In this document: positions 8,475 through 16,559 of the stretch, one piece after another | Numbering within the stretch: position 1 is the stretch's first letter | Layout: each line of letters begins with the position of its first letter | Assembly (NCBI GenBank): GCA_026647215.1 | Contig: JAPKHC010000013.1 | Span: 58,249 to 122,248, forward strand | Length of the DNA stretch: 64,000 bases | Origin: F1-120-MAGs118 sp013360535 | Lineage (GTDB): Bacteria; Planctomycetota; UBA1135; GCA-002686595 | Direction: 5' to 3' | Notes under the pieces: generated by a model | The model's input: the letters and a program-made list of their open reading frames with translations, nothing else | What the model was told of the DNA's origin: nothing | The model's database searches: none | Made by a program: the position numbers and the translations under genes

Positions 8475-9953
8475 ATGCAAGCATCCGAGCTCCAGGCCGT
8501 GCTCGAGCGCCTCGCGCGCCCGCGCGTGCTCGTCATCGGCGACCTGATCCTCGACCGCTACGTGTCCGGCGACGTCGAGCGCATCTCGCCCGAAGCGCCG
8601 ATTCCGGTGCTCAGTGCGCGCACGACGGCGGAAAAGCTCGGCGGCGCCGGCAACGTCGCCGCCAACCTGCGCACGATGGAGGCCGAAGTCGAGATCGTCG
8701 GCCTCGTCGGCAACGACGGCCGCGGCCGCATGCTGGTCGAGATGCTGCAGGCGACCGGCGTGCACACCGCGGGCGTGCTCGTCGACGACAGCCGTCCGAC
8801 GACCGAGAAGACGCGCATGATCAGCGGCGTGCAGCAGGTGCTGCGCGTCGACTACGAGGTCTCGCGTCCGGCCAGTGACGAGGTCTCGCGGCGCATGCTC
8901 GCGGGCCTCGAGGAGGCGATCACGCGGGCGGGAGCGGTGATCCTGTCGGACTACGGCAAGGGCGTGCTCACGCGCACCGTGCTCGCCGGAGCGATCGAGA
9001 TCGCGCGGCGCCGCAACGTGCCGGTGCTCGTCGACCCCAAGGGCAGCGACTACGCGCGCTACAAGGGCGCCTCGCTGATCACGCCCAACCGCAAGGAAGC
9101 GGAGGAGGCGCTCGGCCGCAAGCTCTCGGACCTCAAGGAACTGCCGCGCGCGGCGGCGGACCTGATCGAGACCGCGGACCTGCAGGCGGCCGTGATCACG
9201 CTCGGTTCGCAGGGCATGTTCCTGATGAGCCGTCGCGGCGAGTCGATGCACGTGCCGACCTTCGCGCGCGAGGTGTTCGACGTCACAGGCGCCGGCGACA
9301 CGGTCATCTCGCACCTCGCGCTGTACCTCGCGGCGGGGCTCGACCTGCCGACCGCGGTGCACCTCTCCAACCACGCGGCGGGCATCGTCGTCGCCAAACC
9401 CGGTGCGGCCTGCGTCACGCGCGGTGAGCTGCTCGAGCGCCTCGACCAGCACGAGCGCGGCTGGCGCTCGAACGCCAAGGTCGCGCACGGCGAACGGCTG
9501 GACGCGCTGCTCAAGCTCTGGAAGAGCCAGAACAAGCGTGTGGTCTTCACCAACGGCTGCTTCGACATCCTGCACGTCGGGCACGTCGACTACCTGCGCT
9601 TCGCGCGCATGCAGGGCGACGTGCTGGTCGTCGGCGTCAACGACGACGCCAGCGTGCGGCGCCTCAAGGGCCCGACGCGGCCGGTGAACTCGCTCGAGGA
9701 CCGCATGGCGGTGCTCGCGGCGCTCGAGATGGTCGACGGCGTGACCTCGTTCAGCGAGGACACGCCCGCGCGCATCGTCGAGCGCGTCTCGCCGGCGGTG
9801 CTGGTCAAGGGCGAGGACTGGAAGGACAAGGGCGTCGTCGGCCGCGAGTGGGTCGAGGCCCACGGCGGCAAGGTCGTGCTCGCCCCGCTCGTCCCCGGTC
9901 GTTCGACCACCGGCACGATCGAGCGCATCGAGCGCGGCACGGGCCGCTGCTAG
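8475..9953 (+). CDS. hldE: Bifunctional heptose-7-P kinase / heptose-1-P adenylyltransferase
   Basis: A 492-residue fusion. Residues about 1-320 are a PfkB-type kinase (GDLILDRYV, GGAGNVAANL, and DVTGAGD at 269-275 with catalytic D275) that phosphorylates D-glycero-beta-D-manno-heptose 7-phosphate at C1. Residues about 350-492 are a cytidylyltransferase-fold domain (NGCFDILHVGH, HxGH at 367-370; late RSTTGTI) that adds AMP. ATG 8475 is preceded by GAAGG; an open frame continues upstream inside hldD but is out of its frame and is shadow sequence. A second, split version of the same enzyme pair lies at 21412-22904. Confidence 0.95.
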   Translation: MQASELQAVLERLARPRVLVIGDLILDRYVSGDVERISPEAPIPVLSARTTAEKLGGAGNVAANLRTMEAEVEIVGLVGNDGRGRMLVEMLQATGVHTAGVLVDDSRPTTEKTRMISGVQQVLRVDYEVSRPASDEVSRRMLAGLEEAITRAGAVILSDYGKGVLTRTVLAGAIEIARRRNVPVLVDPKGSDYARYKGASLITPNRKEAEEALGRKLSDLKELPRAAADLIETADLQAAVITLGSQGMFLMSRRGESMHVPTFAREVFDVTGAGDTVISHLALYLAAGLDLPTAVHLSNHAAGIVVAKPGAACVTRGELLERLDQHERGWRSNAKVAHGERLDALLKLWKSQNKRVVFTNGCFDILHVGHVDYLRFARMQGDVLVVGVNDDASVRRLKGPTRPVNSLEDRMAVLAALEMVDGVTSFSEDTPARIVERVSPAVLVKGEDWKDKGVVGREWVEAHGGKVVLAPLVPGRSTTGTIERIERGTGRC

Positions 9954-9997
9954 ACTGCGGGAGCCGGTCGGGCGCTCGCCCGACGGCGGAGTCCCGC

Positions 9998-10474
9998 ATG
10001 AATCGCCTCGAACATCTCGCGCGCCTGATTTCCTACGAGGACTGGGCCAATCGCGAGCTCCTCGCCGTGCTGCAGGTCACGCCCCAGCCCGAGGCGCTCA
10101 AGGCCTTCGCTCACGTCCTCGCGGCGCAGACCCTGTGGATGGACCGCATGGCTCACCGGCCGATGTCGGTCAAGCCGTGGCCGGAGTGGGACCTCGCGGA
10201 GTGCACGCGCCGCGTGGAGGTCGTGCGCGCGGGCTGGCAGAACTTCCTGCGTGGGCTCGACGTCGGCGCGCTCGACGTGACGATCAGCTACGTCACCACC
10301 AAGGGCGACTACTTCCAGAGCAAGGTCGGCGACATCATCAGCCACCTGCTCTTCCACGGCGCCCACCACCGCGGTCAGGCCTGCGGCGTCCTGCGCGCCG
10401 CCGGGGCCCAGCCGCCGACGCTCGACTTCATCTTCGCGGTGCGCGATGGTGTGCTCGGGCCGTCCCAGGATTGA
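9998..10474 (+). CDS. DinB/YfiT-type metal-binding four-helix protein
   Basis: A 158-residue DinB-family protein. The family is a four-helix bundle that binds a metal through three histidines; members include bacillithiol/mycothiol-dependent transferases and many uncharacterised proteins. Likely ligands are H39 (FAHVLAAQ), H120 and H124 (LLFHGAHHRGQ). The typical start YEDWAN and the C-terminal DFIFAVRD are present. A TAGACT box lies about 40 bases upstream. It is downstream of hldE but separated from it by a small gap and probably transcribed on its own. Specific reaction unknown. Confidence 0.85.
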   Translation: MNRLEHLARLISYEDWANRELLAVLQVTPQPEALKAFAHVLAAQTLWMDRMAHRPMSVKPWPEWDLAECTRRVEVVRAGWQNFLRGLDVGALDVTISYVTTKGDYFQSKVGDIISHLLFHGAHHRGQACGVLRAAGAQPPTLDFIFAVRDGVLGPSQD

Positions 10475-10476
10475 CT

Positions 10477-10502
10477 CTGCGCGGGGCCCTCTGCGCGGGG
10501 CC
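10477..10502. repeat. Tandem 12-base direct repeat
   Basis: CTGCGCGGGGCC occurs at 10477-10488 and again at 10491-10502, separated by two bases, right after the stop codon of the DinB gene. The second copy contributes to the stem-loop that follows. Confidence 0.6.
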
Positions 10503-10515
10503 GACTTTCGGGCCC
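10498..10515 (+). terminator. Possible terminator after the DinB gene
   Basis: GGGCC (10498-10502) pairs with GGCCC (10511-10515) around an eight-base loop, followed by AATTT. The stem is short, so the call is tentative. Confidence 0.35.
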
Positions 10516-10607
10516 AATTTCAGCTCAATCTAGGAACTTTCTTCTGGGGCCGAGCGCCCGCCGCAGGTTGGGCGAGCGCAAGGGTGGCCGCACTTCCCTC
10601 GACCGCG

Positions 10608-10613
10608 TAGATT
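10608..10613 (+). promoter_or_regulatory. -10-like box TAGATT before the porin
   Basis: TAGATT ends eight bases before ATG 10622, with no Shine-Dalgarno site; it fits leaderless transcription and supports 10622 as the start over the upstream TTG 10568. Confidence 0.45.
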
Positions 10614-10621
10614 CGAAAGTC

Positions 10622-11713
10622 ATGGCCCTCCCTGCGCTCTTCCTCGTGACCGCCGCCGCCCTGCAAGGGTCTGGACAGCGGGAGCCGAACGTCAACAACG
10701 ACCCCACCCGCGCCCTCGTCCCGCCGCGCGCCTGGCAGCGTCGCTGGTCGGACGAGGAGGACCTCGAGAGCCTGACGGACCTCGTCGAGCCGGCGGCGCC
10801 GTTCGAGATCCACGGCTACCTGCGCGCGTCGTTCATCCACTCCGACGACGTCAACGCCGTGCCGGGCAACAAGGTCGACGCCTTCTCGATGGACGGCCTG
10901 CGGATGTTCGTCCGCTCGGAGGTCGGCGACTGGCGCTTCCACGCGACGCTGCGCGGGGACCAGCGGGTCGACACCGGCTCCTTCGGCATTCCCGACACCC
11001 TCGGCGAGCTGCGCATGCCCGAGATCTGGGGCATGTACGAGGTCTTCGACGAGGTCTACCTGCGCGTCGGCCGCTTCCGCCCGCCGTTTCTCACCTCCGG
11101 CCTGCAGGAAGAGAACACGATGCTCTTCTACAACCGGCCGTGGATGGGCACGGAGTGGGCCTTCAGCGACGAAGGCGTCGCGCTCGACGGCCAGTTCGGT
11201 CCGCTGCGCGGCTGGCTCGCTGTGCAGGACGGCAACGACAACAACGCCAACCACGTGGCGATCACGGCGCGCGCCGCCTGGGACATCCTCGGCGGCGGCG
11301 TGCACCAGCAGTACGACGGTGCGCGCGACCCCAAGCGCGACCTCGCGCTCACCGTGGCCGGCGCGATCTACTACGACACCGAGGACAACAACTTCTCCTC
11401 GCAGGCAGCGGAGGCCCGCCTCTCCTGGGGCCGCTTCTTCGCGGGCGCCGAGGTCACCGACCGCGGCGACGGCTTCGGCAGCCTGCTGTACTGGAACGGC
11501 TTCGCGTCTTTCATGATCACCGACGCGATCGAGCTCGCCGCCGGCTTCGACGACTACGAGCGCAGCGACGCGACCGAGTCCTGGCGCGGCTCGCTCAGCT
11601 ACTACTTCATCGGCAACAACGCCAAGGTGCAGCTCGTCTACACCGACTCGACGAGCAACGCCCCGCTCGCCGCCGGCGAGACGATCCTGCTCGGCCTCAC
11701 GACGGGCTTCTAG
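10622..11713 (+). CDS. Outer-membrane porin, phosphate-porin-like
   Basis: A 363-residue beta-barrel protein. ATG 10622 opens a signal peptide (MALPALFLVTAAALQGSG). The mature part has alternating hydrophobic/hydrophilic strands, many Tyr/Trp/Asp and Gly, segments such as RVGRFRPPFLTSGLQ and EWAFSDEGVALDGQFG that resemble OprO/OprP-type porins, and it ends in phenylalanine (LGLTTGF), the usual signal for outer-membrane barrel insertion. It would let small solutes cross the outer membrane, which agrees with the LPS genes nearby. Selectivity cannot be told. Confidence 0.8.
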   Translation: MALPALFLVTAAALQGSGQREPNVNNDPTRALVPPRAWQRRWSDEEDLESLTDLVEPAAPFEIHGYLRASFIHSDDVNAVPGNKVDAFSMDGLRMFVRSEVGDWRFHATLRGDQRVDTGSFGIPDTLGELRMPEIWGMYEVFDEVYLRVGRFRPPFLTSGLQEENTMLFYNRPWMGTEWAFSDEGVALDGQFGPLRGWLAVQDGNDNNANHVAITARAAWDILGGGVHQQYDGARDPKRDLALTVAGAIYYDTEDNNFSSQAAEARLSWGRFFAGAEVTDRGDGFGSLLYWNGFASFMITDAIELAAGFDDYERSDATESWRGSLSYYFIGNNAKVQLVYTDSTSNAPLAAGETILLGLTTGF

Positions 11714-11715
11714 CG

Positions 11716-11729
11716 CGCGCTCAAGAGCG
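11716..11729. terminator. Stem-loop between convergent porin and purK
   Basis: GCGCT (11716-11720), loop CAAG, AGCGC (11725-11729). It spans the seven-base gap and the 3' end of purK and could stop transcription from both sides. Confidence 0.35.
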
Positions 11730-12857
11730 CAGGCGCTCGCGGGCTTCGCGGGCGAGCGCGGCGGCGGCGTCGGGGGTCGGGGCGAGCGCGGTGAGGTGGC
11801 CCATCTTGCGGCCTGGGGCGGGCTTCGCCTTGCCGTAGAGGTGCAACTTGACGTCGGGGAGCGCGAGCGCGGCGGCCCAGTTCGGCTCGCGCGGCTGCCA
11901 CAGGTCGCCGAGCAGGTTCGCCATCGCGGCGGGGCGCAGCAGCTCGGTCGAGCCGAGCGGGAGGCCGCAGACGGCGCGCACCTGCTGCTCGAACTGGCTC
12001 GTCACCGAGGCGTCGAACGTGAGGTGGCCGGAGTTGTGCGTGCGCGGCGCGAGCTCGTTCACGACCAGCTCACCGCTGCGCGTGAGGAACAGCTCCACGC
12101 ACAACACTCCGACGACGTCGAGGGCATCGAGGATCGTGCGGGCGAGCTCGACCGCGCGCGCGGCGACCTGCGGCGGCACGCGGCCGGGCGAGATCGTGAC
12201 GTCGAGGATGTGGTTCGAGTGCTGGTTCTCGAACACGCCCCAGTGCGCAAACGAGCCGTCGAGGCCGCGCGCGGCGACGACCGAGCACTCGAGCTCGAAC
12301 TCGACGAAGCCTTCGAGCACGCACTCGGACTGGCCGAGCTCGGCCCACGCCGCCGCCGCGTCCGCGCTCGTGCGCAGCTTGCGCTGCCCCTTGCCGTCGT
12401 AGCCAAAATCCGCGCTTTTCAGGATCGCGGGCGTGCCGATGCGCGCGAGTGCGGCCTCGAACTCCGCCGCCGTGCGCACGACCGCGAACGGCGCGACCGG
12501 AATGCCCTTCGTTGCGAGGAATGTCTTCTCGCGGTTGCGCTGCTGCGTCGTGTGGAGCACTTCGCCGCGCGGGCGCACCGGCGCGTGCTTCGCCGCGGCT
12601 TGCGTGCACTCGAACGGCACGTTCTCGAACTCGAACGTGACGACGTCGACCGAGCGCGCGAACTCTTCGACGCGCTCGAGATCCATGTAGCTCGCGCAGA
12701 CCTCGAGATCGGCCACCTGCCCCGTCGGCGAGTCGCGCTCGGGAGAGAACACGTGGATGCGATAGCCGAGCTTGCGAGCCTCGAGCGCGAGCATGCGGCC
12801 GAGCTGGCCCGAGCCGAGGACGCCGACCGTCGCGCCCGGGAGGATCGGCCCGCTCAC
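11721..12857 (-). CDS. purK: N5-carboxyaminoimidazole ribonucleotide synthase
   Basis: A 378-residue ATP-grasp enzyme of purine synthesis that makes N5-CAIR from AIR, ATP and bicarbonate. The N-terminal GVLGSGQLGRML and FSPERDSP, the ATP-grasp region (AILKSADFGYDGKGQ), FVEFELECSVV and NELAPRTHNSGH are all typical. GTG 12857 is chosen because it overlaps the stop of purE (GTGA), giving translational coupling; the open frame upstream is shadow of purE. Its product feeds PurE directly. Confidence 0.93.
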   Translation of the reverse strand: MSGPILPGATVGVLGSGQLGRMLALEARKLGYRIHVFSPERDSPTGQVADLEVCASYMDLERVEEFARSVDVVTFEFENVPFECTQAAAKHAPVRPRGEVLHTTQQRNREKTFLATKGIPVAPFAVVRTAAEFEAALARIGTPAILKSADFGYDGKGQRKLRTSADAAAAWAELGQSECVLEGFVEFELECSVVAARGLDGSFAHWGVFENQHSNHILDVTISPGRVPPQVAARAVELARTILDALDVVGVLCVELFLTRSGELVVNELAPRTHNSGHLTFDASVTSQFEQQVRAVCGLPLGSTELLRPAAMANLLGDLWQPREPNWAAALALPDVKLHLYGKAKPAPGRKMGHLTALAPTPDAAAALAREARERLRS

Positions 12858-13357
12858 GGCAGCGTCGTCGCCCGCACGGTGTCCGTCTGGCGCTGGCGCC
12901 ACGCGCTGAGGCGCTCGCGCAAGCCGGCGTCACTGCGCGCGAGGATCGCGCAGGCGAGCAGGCCAGCGTTGATCGCGCCGGCCTTGCCGATCGCGAGCGT
13001 GCCGACCGGAATGCCGCCGGGCATCTGCACGATCGAGAGCAAGCTGTCCATGCCCTTGAGCGCGTGGCTCTCGACCGGCACGCCGAGCACCGGCAGCACC
13101 GTCTGCGCCGCCACCATGCCTGGCAGGTGCGCCGCTCCGCCCGCGCCCGCGATGATCACGTCGAGCCCGCGGCCTTCCGCCGTGCGCGCGTACTCCGCCA
13201 TCCACTCCGGCGTGCGGTGCGCGCTCACCACCAGGCACTCGTGCTCGACCCCGAGCTCGCGCAAGGTCGCGCTCGCGTGCTGCATCGTCTCCCAATCACT
13301 CTTGGAGCCCATGATCACGCCGACCCGCGGCTTTCCCGGAGCGTTTTGGGGGTTCAT
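12854..13357 (-). CDS. purE: N5-carboxyaminoimidazole ribonucleotide mutase
   Basis: A 167-residue class I PurE that moves the carboxyl group of N5-CAIR to give CAIR. Motifs: GSKSDWETM, SAHRTPEWM with the catalytic histidine, and AGAGGAAHLPGM. ATG 13357 fits the family's usual start (short tail before VGVIMGSKSD). A TACCCT box lies nine bases upstream on the minus strand. purK follows with a four-base overlap. The C-terminal 20 residues are basic and longer than in many homologues. Confidence 0.95.
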   Translation of the reverse strand: MNPQNAPGKPRVGVIMGSKSDWETMQHASATLRELGVEHECLVVSAHRTPEWMAEYARTAEGRGLDVIIAGAGGAAHLPGMVAAQTVLPVLGVPVESHALKGMDSLLSIVQMPGGIPVGTLAIGKAGAINAGLLACAILARSDAGLRERLSAWRQRQTDTVRATTLP

Positions 13358-13366
13358 CGTCCGCGC

Positions 13367-13372
13367 AGGGTA
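13367..13372 (-). promoter_or_regulatory. -10-like box TACCCT before purE
   Basis: Read on the minus strand, TACCCT ends nine bases before the purE ATG at 13357; no Shine-Dalgarno site lies between them. Confidence 0.4.
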
Positions 13373-13408
13373 GAGCCCGCGCCGACCGCAGCGCAAGCCG
13401 CCGCGCCC

Positions 13409-13720
13409 TCAGGGCACCGACTTGATGTCGAGCCAGCCCGTGTGGAGCCCGTACAGGAAGCCCGCGAGCAGCCCGAGGTTCACGAGCGTCACCAGCACCG
13501 CCAGCACGAGGAACGACACCTTGCGAGTCTTGTGGCGGAAGGTCCGCATTCCCAGCCACATTCCCGGCGCCGCCAGAGGCAGCCCGAGCGAGAGCAGCGT
13601 CCGCTCCGAGATGCGCCGCGCCCCGCGCACGGCCAGCACCTTGTCGATGCCCTGCGCCGCGAAAGCGACGAGGTTGACGACGAGGAACAGCGCGATCGCG
13701 AACCAGGGATCGAGGCTCAT
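13409..13720 (-). CDS. DUF1294 small membrane protein
   Basis: A 103-residue protein with membrane segments near residues 5-22 and 70-92 and the family-like core GIDKVLAVRGARRISERTLLSL followed by a G-M-x-x-G-M-x-x-F-R-H-K-T-x-K motif. DUF1294 (YsdA-like) proteins are small integral membrane proteins of unknown role, and the F-R-H-K-T-x-K motif is their hallmark. ATG 13720 is the only start that gives a sensible membrane protein; a longer frame upstream is shadow. It is 51 bases upstream of purE on the same strand. Confidence 0.8.
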   Translation of the reverse strand: MSLDPWFAIALFLVVNLVAFAAQGIDKVLAVRGARRISERTLLSLGLPLAAPGMWLGMRTFRHKTRKVSFLVLAVLVTLVNLGLLAGFLYGLHTGWLDIKSVP

Positions 13721-13784
13721 GGGGGGGCGGACAGGGTAGCGTTCTCGCCACTCCCCCGTTGCGCCGCGCGCGCGGTTCGCGAGC

Positions 13785-14426
13785 ATGGTGGGCATGCCTT
13801 CGCTCGACGTGTTCCAGCGCGACCCGCTCGTCGCTTCCTTCCTCCCCGAGGACCGCCGCGTGCTCGTGCGGTACCTGTGGGAGTACCTGACGACCGGCAA
13901 GCTCGAGGAACCGCCGCAGCTGCACACGTCCCACAAGCAGATCCGGGTCGACATGCGTCGCGAGCCGATCGGGCAAGTGTCGTGGAAGTGGTCCGAGCTG
14001 AGCGGCAAGTACACGGGCTGTCCCTTCTGGAGCACCGAGGCTCTGCGGGTCGTCGTCGAGCTCGACGCCCGCTGGCCCGGCCGGCCGCTCAAGCGCGTCT
14101 GCGAGCGCGTCTCGAAGGGTTATTTCCTCGAGAGCATCCAGCACGAGAGCGTCTTCCCGCGCGACGAGTGGATCGCGCGCTTGGCTGCGCTCGTCGGAAC
14201 CGACGCCGTGCCCTCGTTGCCTGAACTCGAAGCCCAACTCGACCAGCTCTGCATCGGTTGCGTCGTCACCCGCACGCAACACGACGAGGCCGCCGGCCGC
14301 CCCGGCACTCCCGACAACCCTTGGTTGCGCCTCCAACCCACGTCGGTCTGCCTCGTTCCGAACCCGGCCTGGACCGAGCCGCACCTCACCTGGATACGCG
14401 AGGCCGGCCTGCTCGAGCCGCGCTGA
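13785..14426 (+). CDS. Conserved-looking hypothetical protein
   Basis: A 213-residue soluble protein (ATG 13785, or ATG 13794 three codons later). It is rich in aromatic and charged residues with a cysteine pair (LDQLCIGC) and histidines (FLESIQHESVFPRDEW, TRTQHDE). Spaced Cys and His residues of this kind could bind a metal, but no known motif is complete. I do not recognise the family. Codon use matches the neighbours. A TAGCGT box lies at 13737-13742. It is divergent from the DUF1294 gene and convergent with the gene at 14442. Confidence 0.65.
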   Translation: MVGMPSLDVFQRDPLVASFLPEDRRVLVRYLWEYLTTGKLEEPPQLHTSHKQIRVDMRREPIGQVSWKWSELSGKYTGCPFWSTEALRVVVELDARWPGRPLKRVCERVSKGYFLESIQHESVFPRDEWIARLAALVGTDAVPSLPELEAQLDQLCIGCVVTRTQHDEAAGRPGTPDNPWLRLQPTSVCLVPNPAWTEPHLTWIREAGLLEPR

Positions 14427-14433
14427 AGCGACG

Positions 14434-14452
14434 GCGCGCCCTCACGGCGCGC
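14434..14452. terminator. Stem-loop between convergent genes
   Basis: GCGCGCC (14434-14440), five-base loop CTCAC, GGCGCGC (14446-14452): a perfect seven-base stem located between and slightly overlapping two convergent gene ends. Confidence 0.45.
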
Positions 14453-16448
14453 GCTGGAGCTGCACGGCGTGGTGCACGGTGGACTTCGGCACGACCTTGA
14501 GCGGCACGTCCTGGGCGACGAAGCCGTCGAACTCGACGTGGAGCACGTATTCACCGCCGGGAAGTGGCCACAGGTTGCGCGCGGATCCGTTCGGGCCAAC
14601 CCAGCCGCCGCACGTGGAGTTGGAGCCGCTCCGGTCGAGGAACATCGTCTCTTCGAGCGCCTCGCCTTCGTGCGAAAGCGTGCAACGAGCCGTCACGGGC
14701 GCGCCGTCGGGGTCCGTGACGTCGAGCTCGAGGAGCCCACCCGCAGGCAGCACCACACGCAACGTGTCCGGCGAAGTCTCGTCGAGCAGGAGCCGCACGC
14801 GCTGCGAGAACTCCGTCCCGCTCAGCATGTAGCTCCAATCCGGCTCGACGGTGAGCCGCACCTGCGTCGCTGGCACGTTGGGCACCACGTAGCGGCCGGT
14901 CTCGGAACGCTCGCGCGTTCCGACGTTCGGCTCCCAGCCCTTCGGCCCTTGCGTCTCGACGCTGAGGCTCGCCATGTCCATGACGCTGCCATCCTCCCGC
15001 ACGACCTCGACCGTCAGTGTGCGCGGCTTGGGGAGCCGGCGGAGCTCGACCGTGAAGTCGACGACACCACCTTCCGACGGCGCGGCAACCTCGAATTCGC
15101 TGGTCTCGAAACCGTCGGCGCGCACGCGAGCCTGCAGGTGGAAGTTGGCGGGAGCGAGGACCGGCAGCACGCCCTTGTTGCCGAACAGCGGATGGTCGAT
15201 CGGCCGTCCGATCGCGTCGTTGCAGGACAGGCGCGCGGAACGGAGCTCGGTCTCGGACAGGGCGTCTCCGTCCTTCAGGCGCATGGCGAGCCGGATCACG
15301 GCGCCCGAATCGTGCAGCACGAGTCCGCTCGCCGGCGCACGGTGGTACGACGTGGGGATGCGGATGAGCGAGATCATTCCGACGTGTTGCGCCGAGATCG
15401 AGTACTCCGCTTCCTCGAGGCCGCTCACGTCGAAGCAAGGGAGATCACCAACCGCGACGTGGATTGCGTCCCAGGAGAGGTTCCCGTCGGCCCAATGCAA
15501 CCCGTACAGCGTCCTGGCCGTCAGGTAGCTCGCCCCTTCGACGCTGCTGCGGACGGTGACCGAGTTCGCGCGGTACTCAGGCGGCAGCAGGCTTTCGATG
15601 CAGCCCGAAAGCGTCGCGCCGCGGCGCAAGACGACGTCGCCGCACTCGAGCACGCCGCTCGACGGAATCGTGACCTCGCGTTTCTGGGGCAGGTAGCCCG
15701 GAGCCTGCAGGATCAGCAACGTGCTGGCGACATCGCGTGTGGCGGCGAACTCGAAGCGTCCGTCGTCCGAGGTCCGACCGGCACCGAGCTCGCGCGAAGG
15801 CACCTTGCCGCTCTCCAGCACGAGGAGCGTGGCCGCGCCATCGTTCGGAGCCACGCCGAAATCGCCGAGCAACCGGCCACGCACGATCCAGACGGACGTC
15901 AGCGTGAACTCGACGCGCGCCAGCCACGTCCCCGTGCTTTCGTCGTGCACGAACTGGCTCGGCTCGATCGTGAAGTCCTGCAGCGCCATCTCGCCGAACA
16001 TCACACGCACCGTGTGGCGAACCAGCCACTCCTCGCCCTTCGCGTTCCGTTTCGACGAGAAGCTGCCGTCGGTGCGGGACTGCAGTTGCCCAGCCGAGCC
16101 ACGCTCGGACGAGAACTGCAGCGTGAACTCCGGCAGGTTGCCCTCGACTCCAGCGATGCGCAGCTGGCCATCGATCGCGATGTGCGTCCACTTGCGCGCC
16201 TCGACCTTCGTTTCCTGCTGCGGCGCCTCGCGCGACTCGCCGGCCTCCGGCGGAGAAGTCGGCTTCACAGGCGCATCGACACCGGACTGCGCGAGCCGCT
16301 CGGCGGCCTCCACCGATTCCGTCGAGGGCGTCGCCGGCGTCGAATCGAGCGGTTCGCGGCGGTAGAGCACAAAAACGACGAGCAGGACGCCGGCGAGCAC
16401 CGCCGCGAGAGTCCAAGCGCGCCGCGCCGGGGAAGGGACGCGAGTCAT
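14442..16448 (-). CDS. Membrane-anchored protein with carboxypeptidase-regulatory-like domains
   Basis: A 668-residue protein. Residues about 9-30 form one membrane anchor (WTLAAVLAGVLLVVFVLY), then a low-complexity Pro/Glu/Ser linker to about residue 80, then a long series of beta-sandwich-like modules (VWIVRGRLLGDFG, SDDGRFEFAATRD, LILQAPGYLPQKREV, LEEAEYSISAQHVG, RYVVPNVPATQV, LPGGEYVLHVEFDGF). The repeated pattern G-R-Y/F...L-P-x-G-x-Y is that of CarboxypepD_reg-like folds. Most of the protein should lie outside the cytoplasm. The start ATG 16448 is preferred; an open frame runs a further 1.9 kb upstream but is antisense shadow of the radical SAM gene. Function unknown. Confidence 0.7.
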   Translation of the reverse strand: MTRVPSPARRAWTLAAVLAGVLLVVFVLYRREPLDSTPATPSTESVEAAERLAQSGVDAPVKPTSPPEAGESREAPQQETKVEARKWTHIAIDGQLRIAGVEGNLPEFTLQFSSERGSAGQLQSRTDGSFSSKRNAKGEEWLVRHTVRVMFGEMALQDFTIEPSQFVHDESTGTWLARVEFTLTSVWIVRGRLLGDFGVAPNDGAATLLVLESGKVPSRELGAGRTSDDGRFEFAATRDVASTLLILQAPGYLPQKREVTIPSSGVLECGDVVLRRGATLSGCIESLLPPEYRANSVTVRSSVEGASYLTARTLYGLHWADGNLSWDAIHVAVGDLPCFDVSGLEEAEYSISAQHVGMISLIRIPTSYHRAPASGLVLHDSGAVIRLAMRLKDGDALSETELRSARLSCNDAIGRPIDHPLFGNKGVLPVLAPANFHLQARVRADGFETSEFEVAAPSEGGVVDFTVELRRLPKPRTLTVEVVREDGSVMDMASLSVETQGPKGWEPNVGTRERSETGRYVVPNVPATQVRLTVEPDWSYMLSGTEFSQRVRLLLDETSPDTLRVVLPAGGLLELDVTDPDGAPVTARCTLSHEGEALEETMFLDRSGSNSTCGGWVGPNGSARNLWPLPGGEYVLHVEFDGFVAQDVPLKVVPKSTVHHAVQLQRAP

Positions 16449-16544
16449 GGCGCGATCTTGCGCCGATCCCGGGAGCCTGTCCAGCCGGCGGGGCGTGCGG
16501 GGGCGCTGGGGAGGCGAGGGCGAGCCCGGGGGCGGGGAGTCCGG

Positions 16545-16550
16545 TAGGAT
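16545..16550 (+). promoter_or_regulatory. -10-like box TAGGAT before the radical SAM gene
   Basis: TAGGAT ends nine bases before ATG 16560, the same arrangement as at 3644; no Shine-Dalgarno site is present. Confidence 0.45.
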
Positions 16551-16559
16551 CTGCGCGCG

